This document shows positions 46,342-54,893 of a DNA stretch of 64,000 nucleotides, in pieces (positions within the stretch are counted from its first letter, which is position 1; every line of letters starts with the position of its first letter). Source of the stretch: Mycolicibacterium aurum. Its GTDB lineage: Bacteria; Actinomycetota; Actinomycetes; Mycobacteriales; Mycobacteriaceae. The notes under the pieces are model-generated. The model ran no database searches and had not been told where the DNA came from. It was given only the letters and a program-made list of their open reading frames with translations. Location: contig NZ_LR134356.1 of NCBI RefSeq assembly GCF_900637195.1, positions 620,001 through 684,000 on the forward strand, written 5' to 3'. Position numbers and translations under genes: made by a program.

Positions 46342-48360
46342 TCAGTGTCCGTTCAGGGTCCGCAGAAGGAATTCGTACACCAGGGCGGCGCGGAAGGCGA
46401 TCTGCGGATTGTCGGACGCGCCGGCATGGCCTCCTTCGATGTTCTCGTAATACCGCACGGGATGCCCCGCCGCCTCGAGTGCCGCAGTCATCTTCCTCGC
46501 GTGACCGGGGTGCACCCGGTCGTCGCGGGTGGACGTGGTGATCAGTACCGGCGGGTATCGCCGATCCGGCGAAATGTTCTGGTAGGGAGAATATTCCGAG
46601 ATGAATTCCCAGTCGTCCGGATTGTCCGGGTCGCCGTACTCGGCGACCCAGGACGCGCCTGCCAGCAGCAGGTGATAACGCTTCATGTCCAGCAGTGGGA
46701 CGCTGCACACCAGGGCGCCGAACAGTTCGGGGTACTTCGTGAGCATGATGCCCATCAGCAGCCCGCCGTTGCTGCCGCCCTGTGCGCCGAGCTGCTCGAC
46801 GGTGGTGATCCCGCGCGCCACCAGATCCCTTGCCACGGCGGCGAAGTCCTCGCCCACCAGGTGACGGCCCTCTCGCATGGCCTGGGTGTGCCAGGTGGGC
46901 CCGTACTCTCCTCCGCCGCGGATGTTGGCCAGCACGTAGGTGCCTCCGCGTGACAGCCACAACCGGCCCAGCACCCCGTCGTAACCGGGGGTGCGGGCCA
47001 CCTCGAATCCGCCGTACCCGCCGAGCAGGGTCGGCCCGGCGGACTTCCGGTGCCGATGGCTGACCACGAAGTACGGAATCGCGGTGCCGTCATCGGAGGT
47101 CGCGAAGTACTGGGACACCTCGATGTCGGCGGCGTCGAAGAACGACGGAGCCCGCTTGATCTCGGTGAGCTCGCCGCCGGCCGCGCCGTGCAACAGCCTC
47201 GACGGTGTGTCGAAACCGCTGGAGTCCAGGAAGATCTCGTCGCCGAGAGGGTCCGCCGCGACCACCGAGGTGTTGGTGTTCTCCGGCAATCCCGTGACCG
47301 GCTCGGCGGTCCACGACCCGGGTGTGTACACCTGCACACGGCTGGCCACGTCGGCCAGCGTGACGACGACCAGGCGGTCGCGGGTCCACGCGTAGTGATG
47401 CAGAGACGTGTGCTGGTCGGGGGTGAACACCACCTGTGGCTCCGCGGTGCCCGCCAGGAACGTCTCGTAGTCGGCGGCCAGCAGGGAGCCGGCGGGGTAC
47501 GCCCGGGTTCCGTACGTCCAGTCCGTGCGCAGTTCGACCAGCAGCCAGGACCGGTGGATCGAAATGCTGGCATCGGTGGGGGTGCCGATGCGGATCAGCT
47601 CGCCGTCCCGCAGCTCGTAGACCTGCTCGTTGAAGAAATCGAGAGCACGGCTGATCAGCGTGCGCTCGAACCCGTCGGTGCGATCACGCGAGCCGGCCAC
47701 GAGCACGTCCGCTTCGGCGCCGCTGAACACGGTGTCCGCCTCGGACAACGGCTGCCCACGCCGCCACCGCTTCACCAGGCGCGGATAACCCGATTCGGTG
47801 AGTGAGCCGTCCCCGAAGTCGGTTCCGACCAGCAGCGTGTTCTCGTCCTCCCATGACACCTGCGACTTGGCCTCTGCCAACTCGAACCCACCGTCGACGA
47901 ATGTCCTTGTCCGCATGTCGAACTCGCGGACCACGGCGGCGTCGGACCCGCCACGCGACAGGCTGATCAGCGCCAGCGAGTGGTCGGGCTCGATGACGTC
48001 GGCTCCCGCCCACACCCAATTGGTGTCATCCGCGGCGGCGAGCTCGTCGACGTCGAGGACCACGTCCCAGTCGGGCTGCTCGGTGGTGTAGCTCTGCAAC
48101 GTCGTGCGTCGCCAGAGCCCTTTCGGATTCTTCGCATCGCGCCAGAAGTTGTAGAGGTACTCGCCTCGCCGGCGCACGTACGGAATCCGGGCGTCGGTGT
48201 CGAGGACTTCCAGCGCCTCGGCGCGCATCTGGTCGAAGCGCTCGCCGGCGAGCTCGGCCACCGTCGGATCGTTGTGCTCCCGCACCCAGGCCAGTGCGTC
48301 GTCGCCGGTGACCTCCTCCAGCCAGAGGTGCGGGTCGGTCTGTTCCTGGGCGTCGGTCAC
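46342..48360 (-). CDS. Prolyl oligopeptidase-family serine peptidase (S9A, Rv0457c type)
   Basis: A 672-residue cytosolic peptidase. A seven-bladed propeller fills about 60-420. The catalytic domain shows the nucleophile loop GAQGGSNGGLLMG (near 525), the aspartate in TSTRDDRVHPGHARK (near 610) and the histidine in IEGGHAG (near 643). S9 enzymes cut small peptides after proline. The GTG at 48360 (VTDAQEQTDPHLWLEEVTG) matches the family start. It heads a chain of minus-strand genes with tiny gaps. Confidence 0.9.
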   Translation of the reverse strand: MTDAQEQTDPHLWLEEVTGDDALAWVREHNDPTVAELAGERFDQMRAEALEVLDTDARIPYVRRRGEYLYNFWRDAKNPKGLWRRTTLQSYTTEQPDWDVVLDVDELAAADDTNWVWAGADVIEPDHSLALISLSRGGSDAAVVREFDMRTRTFVDGGFELAEAKSQVSWEDENTLLVGTDFGDGSLTESGYPRLVKRWRRGQPLSEADTVFSGAEADVLVAGSRDRTDGFERTLISRALDFFNEQVYELRDGELIRIGTPTDASISIHRSWLLVELRTDWTYGTRAYPAGSLLAADYETFLAGTAEPQVVFTPDQHTSLHHYAWTRDRLVVVTLADVASRVQVYTPGSWTAEPVTGLPENTNTSVVAADPLGDEIFLDSSGFDTPSRLLHGAAGGELTEIKRAPSFFDAADIEVSQYFATSDDGTAIPYFVVSHRHRKSAGPTLLGGYGGFEVARTPGYDGVLGRLWLSRGGTYVLANIRGGGEYGPTWHTQAMREGRHLVGEDFAAVARDLVARGITTVEQLGAQGGSNGGLLMGIMLTKYPELFGALVCSVPLLDMKRYHLLLAGASWVAEYGDPDNPDDWEFISEYSPYQNISPDRRYPPVLITTSTRDDRVHPGHARKMTAALEAAGHPVRYYENIEGGHAGASDNPQIAFRAALVYEFLLRTLNGH

Positions 48361-48453
48361 CCCACCATTCTGCTCAATGCGAGACACGCCCGCGCACGGG
48401 CATCTTCGGCCGATTGCGGCAGGCGCAACCGAGCACGGTGAAAGCGCCGGAGA

Positions 48454-50286
48454 TCAGGACAGGTGGTGGACCTCCTGCAGCCCGTAGACCGGGGTGGCCA
48501 TCCCCTCGTAGCGCGCCTTGAGCTGGAGCGCCAGATACAGCGAGTAGTGCCGCGACTGATGCAGGTTGCCGCCGTGGAACCACAGGTTGGGCTGCTGGGT
48601 CGGCTTCCACATGTTGCGCTGTTCGCCCTCCCACGGGCCGGGGTCCTTCGGGGTGTCGCTGCCCAGGCCCCACACCTTGCCGACCTTGTCGGCGACGTCC
48701 TGGCCGATCAGGTCGGCGGCCCAGCCATTCATCGAGCCGTACCCGGTCGCGTAGACGACCACGTCGGCGGGCAGCTCGGTGCCGTCGCTGAGCACCACCG
48801 CGTCCTCGGTGAGGTGGTCGACCTGGCCGTGGGCCAGCTTGATCCGGCCGTCGGCCACCATGTCGCAGGCGCCGACGTCGATGTAGTAGCCCGACCCCCG
48901 GCGCAGGTACTTCATGAACAACCCGGAACCGTCAGCACCCCAATCCAATTCGAAGCCTGCCGCTTCGAGACGGTCGTAGAACTCCTTGTCCCGCTCCCGC
49001 ATCTGGTCATACAGCGGGATCTGGAACTCGTGCATGATCCGGTACGGCAGCGACGCGAACGTCAGGTCGGCCTTCTCGGTCGTCATGCCGGACTCGACCG
49101 CCTGTTCCGAGTACAGCGCCCCGAGGCCGATTTCCATCAGGCTGTTCGAGCGGACGATGTGTGTCGACGAGCGCTGCACCATCGTCACGTCGACGCCGTT
49201 CTCGTACAGCGCCTTGCAGATGTCGTGCGCGGAGTTGTTCGACCCGATCACCACGGCCTTCTTGCCGACGTAGGGGTCGGGCCCGGGATGGGCCGACGAG
49301 TGGTGCTGCTCACCGCGGAACACATCCTGACCGGGCAGAGTCGGCACGTTCGGCTTGCCTGACATGCCGGTCGCGAGCACCAGCTGGGTGGGGTGCAGCG
49401 TCAGCCGCTCACCGTCGCGGTCGATCTCGACCGTCCAGGTCTGCGAGGCGTCGTCAAAGGAGGCCGACAGGCACGTCGTCTTCGGCCAGTACGGCACCTC
49501 CATGACCCGGGTGTAGAACTCCAGCCAGTCGCCGATCTTGTCCTTGGGTGCGAACACCGGCCAGTTCTGCGGGAACGGCATGTACGGCAAGTGGTCGTAC
49601 CAGACGGGGTCGTGCAGGCACAGCGACTTGTACCGCTTCCGCCACTGATCGCCGGGCCGTTCGTGCTTGTCGACGACGATCGCCGGGACACCGAGTTGCC
49701 GCAGCCGCGCACCGAGCGCGATGCCACCCTGGCCGCCGCCGATGATCAGGGTGTAGGGCTGGGTGGTGCGTCCCAGCTCGGCATCCTCGGCGGCCTTCTT
49801 CTCGGCCCAGGACCGTGGATCGGGATCGTCGCCGTGCACCGCGCCGAGCACGCGGCTCGCGCCTTTGCGCTCCTCGTGGCCCTTGAGCTCCTGGAGGGCG
49901 GTGAGCAGGGTCCACGCCTGATCGGTCCCCGAGTCGCTTCTGAGGCGCAGATGTCCGGTCCCGCGGCCCGCGGCGGTCTCGAACTCGATGAACGCGGATG
50001 TCACGTCGCCGTCGGCTTCAGCAGGTTCCCGGGTGCGGAAACCGGACGGGGAGGTCTCGATCAGGCGCGCGGTGAGCATGTCGGCGATCTGGTCGCGCCC
50101 TTCGAGGGTTTTGAGGTTCCAGGTGAACGACACCAGGTCGCGCCAGAAGCTGTCGACGGCGAACATGCCGGTCACGCGCTCGATATCACGGACGGCGAGC
50201 GCCGCCTCGAAGTCGGCGAGCCACGCTTCGATGCGCTGCTGAGGCGTCACTGCCTGTGTTGTCTGAGGGTCGAGAGTGGAAGTCAT
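48454..50286 (-). CDS. SnoaL-like domain fused to flavin-containing (Baeyer-Villiger-like) monooxygenase
   Basis: A 610-residue fusion. Residues 15-140 are an NTF2/SnoaL-like domain (IEAWLADFEAALAVRDIERV). The flavin monooxygenase follows: FAD loop LIIGGGQGGIALGARL near 180, FRGEQHHSSAHPGP near 330, which fits FxGxxxH but lacks the final aromatic of the Baeyer-Villiger fingerprint, and VVIGSNNSAHDICKAL for NADPH. The end is VVYATGYGSMNG. It should hydroxylate or insert oxygen into a small ketone, amine or similar. Divergent from the ADH-SDR-GAF operon, with which it shares a promoter region. Confidence 0.87.
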   Translation of the reverse strand: MTSTLDPQTTQAVTPQQRIEAWLADFEAALAVRDIERVTGMFAVDSFWRDLVSFTWNLKTLEGRDQIADMLTARLIETSPSGFRTREPAEADGDVTSAFIEFETAAGRGTGHLRLRSDSGTDQAWTLLTALQELKGHEERKGASRVLGAVHGDDPDPRSWAEKKAAEDAELGRTTQPYTLIIGGGQGGIALGARLRQLGVPAIVVDKHERPGDQWRKRYKSLCLHDPVWYDHLPYMPFPQNWPVFAPKDKIGDWLEFYTRVMEVPYWPKTTCLSASFDDASQTWTVEIDRDGERLTLHPTQLVLATGMSGKPNVPTLPGQDVFRGEQHHSSAHPGPDPYVGKKAVVIGSNNSAHDICKALYENGVDVTMVQRSSTHIVRSNSLMEIGLGALYSEQAVESGMTTEKADLTFASLPYRIMHEFQIPLYDQMRERDKEFYDRLEAAGFELDWGADGSGLFMKYLRRGSGYYIDVGACDMVADGRIKLAHGQVDHLTEDAVVLSDGTELPADVVVYATGYGSMNGWAADLIGQDVADKVGKVWGLGSDTPKDPGPWEGEQRNMWKPTQQPNLWFHGGNLHQSRHYSLYLALQLKARYEGMATPVYGLQEVHHLS

Positions 50287-50321
50287 GTGAGCCAGGACAC
50301 ACCGTGGCTCGGCGACCCCGC

Positions 50322-50370
50322 AAGAGTTGCGAACCGTTGCAACCCGGCGCTGCAACCCCCTGCAACTCTT
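50322..50370. promoter_or_regulatory. Symmetrical GTTGC/GCAAC box array in the divergent promoter
   Basis: AAGAGTTGC (50322-50330) and GCAACTCTT (50362-50370) are perfect inverted 9-mers. Between them lie the palindrome GTTGCAAC (50336-50343) and a further GCAAC (50352-50356). GTTGC boxes start at 50326 and 50336, GCAAC boxes at 50352 and 50362: each pair is 10 bp apart, one helical turn. It fits an operator for the GAF regulator encoded downstream. Confidence 0.55.
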
Positions 50371-50405
50371 TCGCGGTGTGGCCGCGGTCACATAGACATG
50401 CAGGC

Positions 50406-51461
50406 ATGAGAGCAGCTGTGTACTACGGACCGAACAAAGTGGAAGTCGACGACGTCGCCGAGCCGGACGTGCGTCCCGGCACCGTCAAGCTCAAGGTCGG
50501 CTTCAACGGGATCTGCGGGACGGACCTGCACGAGTACTACGCCGGCCCGATCTTCGTGCCCACCGAACCGCATCCGCTCACCGGCCAGCAGCTGCCGCTG
50601 ACCATGGGCCACGAGTTCTCCGGCACCATCACCGCCGTCGGGGACGGTGTCACCGGGTGGAGCGAGGGTGACCGGGTCGCGGTCGAGCCCATCTACAAGT
50701 GCGACCACTGCGGCCCGTGCCGCGCCGGCAACTACAACGTGTGCCAGCAGATCGGCTTCCACGGCCTGATGTCCGACGGCGGGATGGCCGAGTACACCGT
50801 GGTGCCGACCAGCATGCTGCACCGGCTGCCCGACTCCGTGTCCCTGGAACTGGGCGCGCTGGTGGAGCCGATGTCGGTGGCCTACCACGCCGCCACCCTC
50901 GGCGACGTGGGGCCGGGGGACACCGCGATGGTGTTCGGTGCCGGCCCGATCGGCATCGGACTGTGGTTTGCGTTGCGCGGCAAGGGGCTAGCTGACGTCT
51001 TTGTCGTCGAGCCGTCACCGACGCGAAGGGCGGCCATCGAGGCGCTCGGTGCCAGCACGCTGGACCCGGCGGGAGTCGACGTGCCGTCCTTCATCGCCGA
51101 CCACACCAGGGGCGACGGCGCCGACGCGGTGTTCGATGCCGCAGGCGTGACACCCGCCGTCGGCACGGCGCTCGCGTGTGTCGGTTCGCGCAAGCCGATG
51201 ATCAGCGTGGCGATCTACGAAAAGCCCTTGGAAACCCCGCTTCTCAACCTCGTCATGAACGAGTCCCGCATTCAGGGCTCGCTGTGCTACACGGGTGCGG
51301 ACTTCGAAGCGGTGATCGCGCTGATGGCCGAGGGCAGATATGACACGACCGGATGGGTGGCCCGGATACCGATCGACGATGTGATCGATGAGGGCTTCGA
51401 GGCGCTGCACGCCGGCAAGAAGATGAAGGTGCTGGTCGACCCGAACGGAGCGCAGGCATGA
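50406..51461 (+). CDS. Zinc-dependent alcohol dehydrogenase (2,3-butanediol dehydrogenase-like)
   Basis: A 351-residue medium-chain dehydrogenase. Catalytic zinc site: GICGTDLHEYY (Cys) and MGHEFSG (His-Glu). Structural zinc site: CDHCGPCRAGNYNVC, four cysteines. NAD loop: VFGAGPIGIGL near 178. The pattern (FVPTEPHPLTGQQLPLTMGHE) is that of butanediol/sorbitol-type enzymes. First gene of a plus-strand operon, coupled to the SDR by an ATGA overlap; the product of one may be the substrate of the other. Confidence 0.88.
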   Translation: MRAAVYYGPNKVEVDDVAEPDVRPGTVKLKVGFNGICGTDLHEYYAGPIFVPTEPHPLTGQQLPLTMGHEFSGTITAVGDGVTGWSEGDRVAVEPIYKCDHCGPCRAGNYNVCQQIGFHGLMSDGGMAEYTVVPTSMLHRLPDSVSLELGALVEPMSVAYHAATLGDVGPGDTAMVFGAGPIGIGLWFALRGKGLADVFVVEPSPTRRAAIEALGASTLDPAGVDVPSFIADHTRGDGADAVFDAAGVTPAVGTALACVGSRKPMISVAIYEKPLETPLLNLVMNESRIQGSLCYTGADFEAVIALMAEGRYDTTGWVARIPIDDVIDEGFEALHAGKKMKVLVDPNGAQA

Positions 51462-52252
51462 CACTCAACGGAAAGGTCGCGCTGGTCACCGGCGCCGCCA
51501 GAGGAATCGGCCGCGGCATCGCGCTGCGGCTGGCGCGTGACGGCGCCGACATCGCGCTGGTGGACGTAGCGCCGGACGGAATCAACGCCGTCGCCGAAGA
51601 GATTACCGAGATTGGCTGCAAAGCAACTACATTCGTTGCCGATGTGAGCGACCGCGAGCAGGTGTTCGCCGCCGTGGACCACGCCGCGGCCGCGCTGGGT
51701 GGCCTCGACATCATGGTCAACAACGCGGGCATCGCGCTGGTGGGCCCGATCGCCGACGTCACCGCCGAACAGCTCGAGAAGTTGTGGGCCATCAACGTCA
51801 ACGGGGTGCTGTGGGGCACCCAGGCCGCCGTCGCGACGTTCAAGACCCTGAAGAACAACGAAAACGGAAAGATCAGCAAGATCATCAACGCGTCGTCGAT
51901 TGCCGGGCACGACGGCTTCGCGATGCTCGGGCCCTACAGTGCCACCAAGTTCGCCGTCCGCGCGCTGACCCAGGCGGCCGCCAAGGAGCACGCCGCCGAC
52001 GGCATCACCGTCAACGCGTACTGCCCCGGCGTGGTCGGCACCGACATGTGGGTGGAGATCGACAAGCGGTTCGCCGAATTGACGGGCGCCGCCGAGGGGG
52101 AGACCTACGACAAGTTCGTCGGCGGCATCGCCCTGGGCCGCGCGGAGACGCCCGAGGACGTCGCCGGCTTCGTGTCGTATCTGGCCGGCCCTGACGCCGA
52201 CTACATGACCGGGCAGGCCGGCCTGATCGACGGCGGCCTGGTCTTCCGCTGA
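51458..52252 (+). CDS. Short-chain dehydrogenase (acetoin/diacetyl reductase-like)
   Basis: A 264-residue SDR: TGAARGIGRGIALRLARDG near 12, NNAGIALVG near 88, catalytic YSATK near 160, and the tail GQAGLIDGGLVFR. The order VNAYCPGVVGTDMW is typical of acetoin reductase/meso-butanediol dehydrogenase SDRs, which also accept other vicinal diols and hydroxyketones. Paired with the butanediol-type MDR enzyme, so a diol/ketol pathway is likely though the substrate is open. Confidence 0.85.
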   Translation: MTLNGKVALVTGAARGIGRGIALRLARDGADIALVDVAPDGINAVAEEITEIGCKATTFVADVSDREQVFAAVDHAAAALGGLDIMVNNAGIALVGPIADVTAEQLEKLWAINVNGVLWGTQAAVATFKTLKNNENGKISKIINASSIAGHDGFAMLGPYSATKFAVRALTQAAAKEHAADGITVNAYCPGVVGTDMWVEIDKRFAELTGAAEGETYDKFVGGIALGRAETPEDVAGFVSYLAGPDADYMTGQAGLIDGGLVFR

Positions 52253-52296
52253 GATGCTCTGGTCTACCGCTCGCCCGCGGGGCACTATGGGAACTG

Positions 52297-53631
52297 GTGC
52301 CCAGCAATATCGGCAGTTCACCCGTGCCTGAACCGGCCGTCGCCGTCGGCGAGGATCCGCGCAGCTATGCGCGGCTGATGTCGGCGGTCTATGACGCGAC
52401 GATGGCGGGCGCCCGCGCGCCGGCGCGGCCGCGCGAGGTCATCGGTGCGTCCTGGCAGCGGCTGATCGCCAGCGGCCTGCAGGACCGGGCCGCCGACAGC
52501 GACCCGGTGGTGGAGACCGGCGGTCTGGAGATGCTGCGCCGGGCGTCCGGCCTGATGGAAGTGCTCGACGAGATCTCGCACGGCCTGGAGTCGCTGGTCG
52601 CCGACGGGGACAACATCCTGGTGGTCGCGGACGCGAAGGGGCGCGTGCTCTGGCGCTCGGGTTCGCCGTCGGTGCTGATGAACGCCGACCGGCTCGGGTT
52701 CGTCGAGGGCGCCAACTGGGGCGAGGGCGCCGTCGGCACCAACGCCATCGGCACGGCGCTGGTATCCCAGCGTGCCGTCCAGGTGTTCTCGGCCGAGCAT
52801 TTCCTGCGCAGCCACCATTCGTGGACCTGCGCCGGAGCGCCGATCCGGGATCCGAGAACGGGTCAGGTCATCGGCGTCGTCGACGTGTCGGGTCCCGCCG
52901 CCACCGTCCATCCCACCACCATTGCGCTGGTGGACGCGGTGGCCCGGCTCGCCGAATCCCACCTGCGCCAAGAGCACGATCGCACGTTGAACAGATTGCG
53001 CGCGCTCGCCGCCCCGATCCTGGCGCGGATGGGGATGCCGGCGTTGGCCGTCGACACCGAGGGCTGGGTCGCCGCGGTCGACGCGATGCCGCTGCACAAC
53101 CGGATCCTGCTGCCCGAACAGATGGGTCCGGGCCGGGTGCGGCTGGCGACGCTGGGGATGTGCGCTGTCGAGCCGCTGCCCGGCGGCTGGCTGGTCCGGC
53201 CCGCCAGGGCGGACGAGGACGCGGGAGCGCAGGACCGGCCGGCGCAGGTGACGCTGGACGTCAGTGACCCGGACCGGCCGTCGCTGATCATGGTCGGCGA
53301 GTTCGGCAGCTGGCGGCACGACCTCTCGCTGCGGCACGCGGAGATCCTGTGCGCGCTCGCACTGTCACCGCAGGGGCGCTCGGCGCCGCAGCTCGCCGAC
53401 GACCTCTACGGCGACCGGTCGCGGGTGGTGACTGTGCGTGCCGAGATGTCGCGGCTGCGAAAGCAGTTCGCCGGTCTGCTCGCCGCCCAGCCGTACCGGT
53501 TCGCCGGCGCCGTCGAGCTGCAGGTCCGCTACCCCGCAGACCGGCGCATGCTTCTGCCGCCGTCGAACGCGCCCGCCATCCGCACTGCCCGAACGGCCGG
53601 TGCGTCACCGACTCCCACTGGAGGACAATGA
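52297..53631 (+). CDS. GAF-domain transcriptional regulator (AcoR-like sensor, no sigma-54 AAA domain)
   Basis: A 444-residue regulator. A GAF sensor lies at about 80-215 (FVEGANWGEGAVGTNAIGTAL, HHSWTCAGAPIRDP), the same sensor as AcoR/MimR. The central AAA+ domain for sigma-54 is missing. The last 110 residues hold a winged-helix-like region (LSLRHAEILCALALSPQGRS, LADDLYGDRSRVVTVRAEMSRLRKQ). It would therefore work with ordinary RNA polymerase. GTG start at 52297; its stop overlaps the DUF779 start as ATGA. Confidence 0.82.
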   Translation: MPSNIGSSPVPEPAVAVGEDPRSYARLMSAVYDATMAGARAPARPREVIGASWQRLIASGLQDRAADSDPVVETGGLEMLRRASGLMEVLDEISHGLESLVADGDNILVVADAKGRVLWRSGSPSVLMNADRLGFVEGANWGEGAVGTNAIGTALVSQRAVQVFSAEHFLRSHHSWTCAGAPIRDPRTGQVIGVVDVSGPAATVHPTTIALVDAVARLAESHLRQEHDRTLNRLRALAAPILARMGMPALAVDTEGWVAAVDAMPLHNRILLPEQMGPGRVRLATLGMCAVEPLPGGWLVRPARADEDAGAQDRPAQVTLDVSDPDRPSLIMVGEFGSWRHDLSLRHAEILCALALSPQGRSAPQLADDLYGDRSRVVTVRAEMSRLRKQFAGLLAAQPYRFAGAVELQVRYPADRRMLLPPSNAPAIRTARTAGASPTPTGGQ

Positions 53632-54113
53632 CTGTCGTGCACACACCCAACCGGGCACTGATCACCGAAGCCGCCGCCGAACTGCTGCGCACCCTGCAGG
53701 ACCGGCACGGCGCGTTGATGTTCCACCAATCCGGTGGGTGCTGCGACGGGTCGTCGCCGATGTGCTATCCCGACGGTGACTTCGTGGTCGGCGACCGGGA
53801 CGTTCTGCTGGCGGTGCTCGACGTCGGTGACGGAGTGCCGGTCTGGATCTCCGGCCCGCAGTTCGACACGTGGAAGCACACCCAGTTGGTGATCGACGTG
53901 GTGCCCGGCCGCGGTGGTGGCTTCAGCCTGGAATCGCCCGAGGGTAAACGATTCCTCTCGCGCGGCCGGGCATTCACCGAGGACGAGAACCGCGCTTTGG
54001 ACGCCGTACCACCGGTGACGGGGGCGGGCTACGAACGCGGGGAGCGGCCACCGGCCAACGGCACGCATCTGGTTGCGGAAGCGATTGACGCCTGCGCGAT
54101 TCCGGTGAAATAG
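53628..54113 (+). CDS. DUF779-family protein (Rv0459 type)
   Basis: A 161-residue protein with the DUF779 core FHQSGGCCDGSSPMCYPDGDF: the cysteine cluster CC...C and neighbouring aspartates look like a metal or redox site. DUF779 genes normally lie beside an aldehyde dehydrogenase, as Rv0458-Rv0459. No aldehyde dehydrogenase is adjacent here; the nearest one is at 39011. Here it is coupled to the GAF regulator and follows the ADH and SDR genes. Confidence 0.85.
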   Translation: MTVVHTPNRALITEAAAELLRTLQDRHGALMFHQSGGCCDGSSPMCYPDGDFVVGDRDVLLAVLDVGDGVPVWISGPQFDTWKHTQLVIDVVPGRGGGFSLESPEGKRFLSRGRAFTEDENRALDAVPPVTGAGYERGERPPANGTHLVAEAIDACAIPVK

Positions 54114-54118
54114 TCCGC

Positions 54119-54149
54119 CCCGGATAGGGCGCGCCGCCCGCGATCCGGG
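54119..54149. terminator. Candidate hairpin after the DUF779 gene
   Basis: CCCGGAT (54119-54125) pairs with ATCCGGG (54143-54149), and inside it GGGC pairs with GCCC around a 5-base loop. It starts 5 bp after the DUF779 stop. There is no T-run, so it may slow or end transcription with other factors, or protect the RNA end. Confidence 0.35.
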
Positions 54150-54174
54150 CAGTTGCGGGGTTACCGTCGCAAGC

Positions 54175-54453
54175 GTGATCCCGCTGCCGCGAGCATCGGT
54201 GTTGGCCGGAGTGATGATCGTCGGAGTCGCTCTCGGCATGATGGCGGCGCTCTTCGCCGCCGTCGAACTCACCGCGACGGTACGGCCCGACGTCGTGATC
54301 GGCCTCGTGATCGGCGTCCCCAGCGTGATGGGTGTGCTGATGATCCTGTTCTCCAGCCGACGGTGGATGACTGCTCTCGGCGCCATGGTGCTCGCCATCG
54401 GTCCCGGGTGGTTCGGCGCCCTCACCGCATTCCAGGTGGCCACCGGTGTCTGA
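54175..54453 (+). CDS. Small membrane protein (position of Rv0460)
   Basis: A 92-residue hydrophobic protein with three helices (about 8-30, 40-58 and 66-85). Only short turns separate them and no catalytic motif is visible. GTG start. Location between DUF779 and the next membrane protein matches the small hydrophobic gene Rv0460. It overlaps the next gene by 8 bp. Confidence 0.7.
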   Translation: MIPLPRASVLAGVMIVGVALGMMAALFAAVELTATVRPDVVIGLVIGVPSVMGVLMILFSSRRWMTALGAMVLAIGPGWFGALTAFQVATGV

Positions 54454-54841
54454 ACCCACGCAGCAGGGCGTCATCGACGAGCCCGCGTATGCCGATCACG
54501 TGCCGCCGGTCCCGGCAGCGCCGATCGTCGTTCCCGCGGTGGACCAGTACGTCGGCCGCTGGCGGTTCCTGGCCGTCGCCGTCGGCGTCTGGATCGTGGG
54601 CGCGGCGGCGGGTGCCGGCCTCTACTACTGGTGGTATCACTCGCCGGACAAGTCGATGCCGGTCTTCGCCGTGCTCGTCTTCGTGGTCGCGTGCATAGTC
54701 GGCAGCCTGCTCACCGCCATGGTGCAGGGCAGGCCTGCGGTGGCGTCGTTGGCCATCGCATTCATGTCGGGTCCGCTCGCGGCCACCGCGGGCGCGGCAG
54801 CGCTGTACGGCAGCTACGTGTTCGGCTGGATCGCCACCTAG
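54446..54841 (+). CDS. Membrane protein of unknown function (position of Rv0461)
   Basis: A 131-residue protein. A proline/alanine-rich hydrophilic start (about 1-40) is followed by three helices: FLAVAVGVWIVGAAAGAGLYY, entered only as its first part FLAVAVGVWIVG, then VFAVLVFVVACIVGSLL and a third near the end. By position it corresponds to Rv0461. The GTG at 54446 overlaps the end of the preceding gene by 8 bp, so they are co-translated. Confidence 0.7.
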   Translation: MSEPTQQGVIDEPAYADHVPPVPAAPIVVPAVDQYVGRWRFLAVAVGVWIVGAAAGAGLYYWWYHSPDKSMPVFAVLVFVVACIVGSLLTAMVQGRPAVASLAIAFMSGPLAATAGAAALYGSYVFGWIAT

Positions 54842-54865
54842 CCGGGTAGGCCGCCCGTTCCGATC

Positions 54866-54893
54866 CTTCATGTGTTCAGATGTACACATGAAG
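54866..54893. promoter_or_regulatory. Inverted repeat covering the start codon of the ABC transporter operon
   Basis: CTTCATGTGT (54866-54875) and ACACATGAAG (54884-54893) are perfect 10-bp inverted arms 8 bp apart. The right arm contains the ATG (54888-54890) of the substrate-binding protein. No Shine-Dalgarno precedes that ATG. The site could be an operator or an RNA hairpin hiding the start. Confidence 0.55.

Noticed and set aside
48388..48401. GCCCG-CGCA-CGGGC hairpin after the FMO gene as a terminator
   Set aside because: Five-base stem without a T-run on either strand; not enough for a call.
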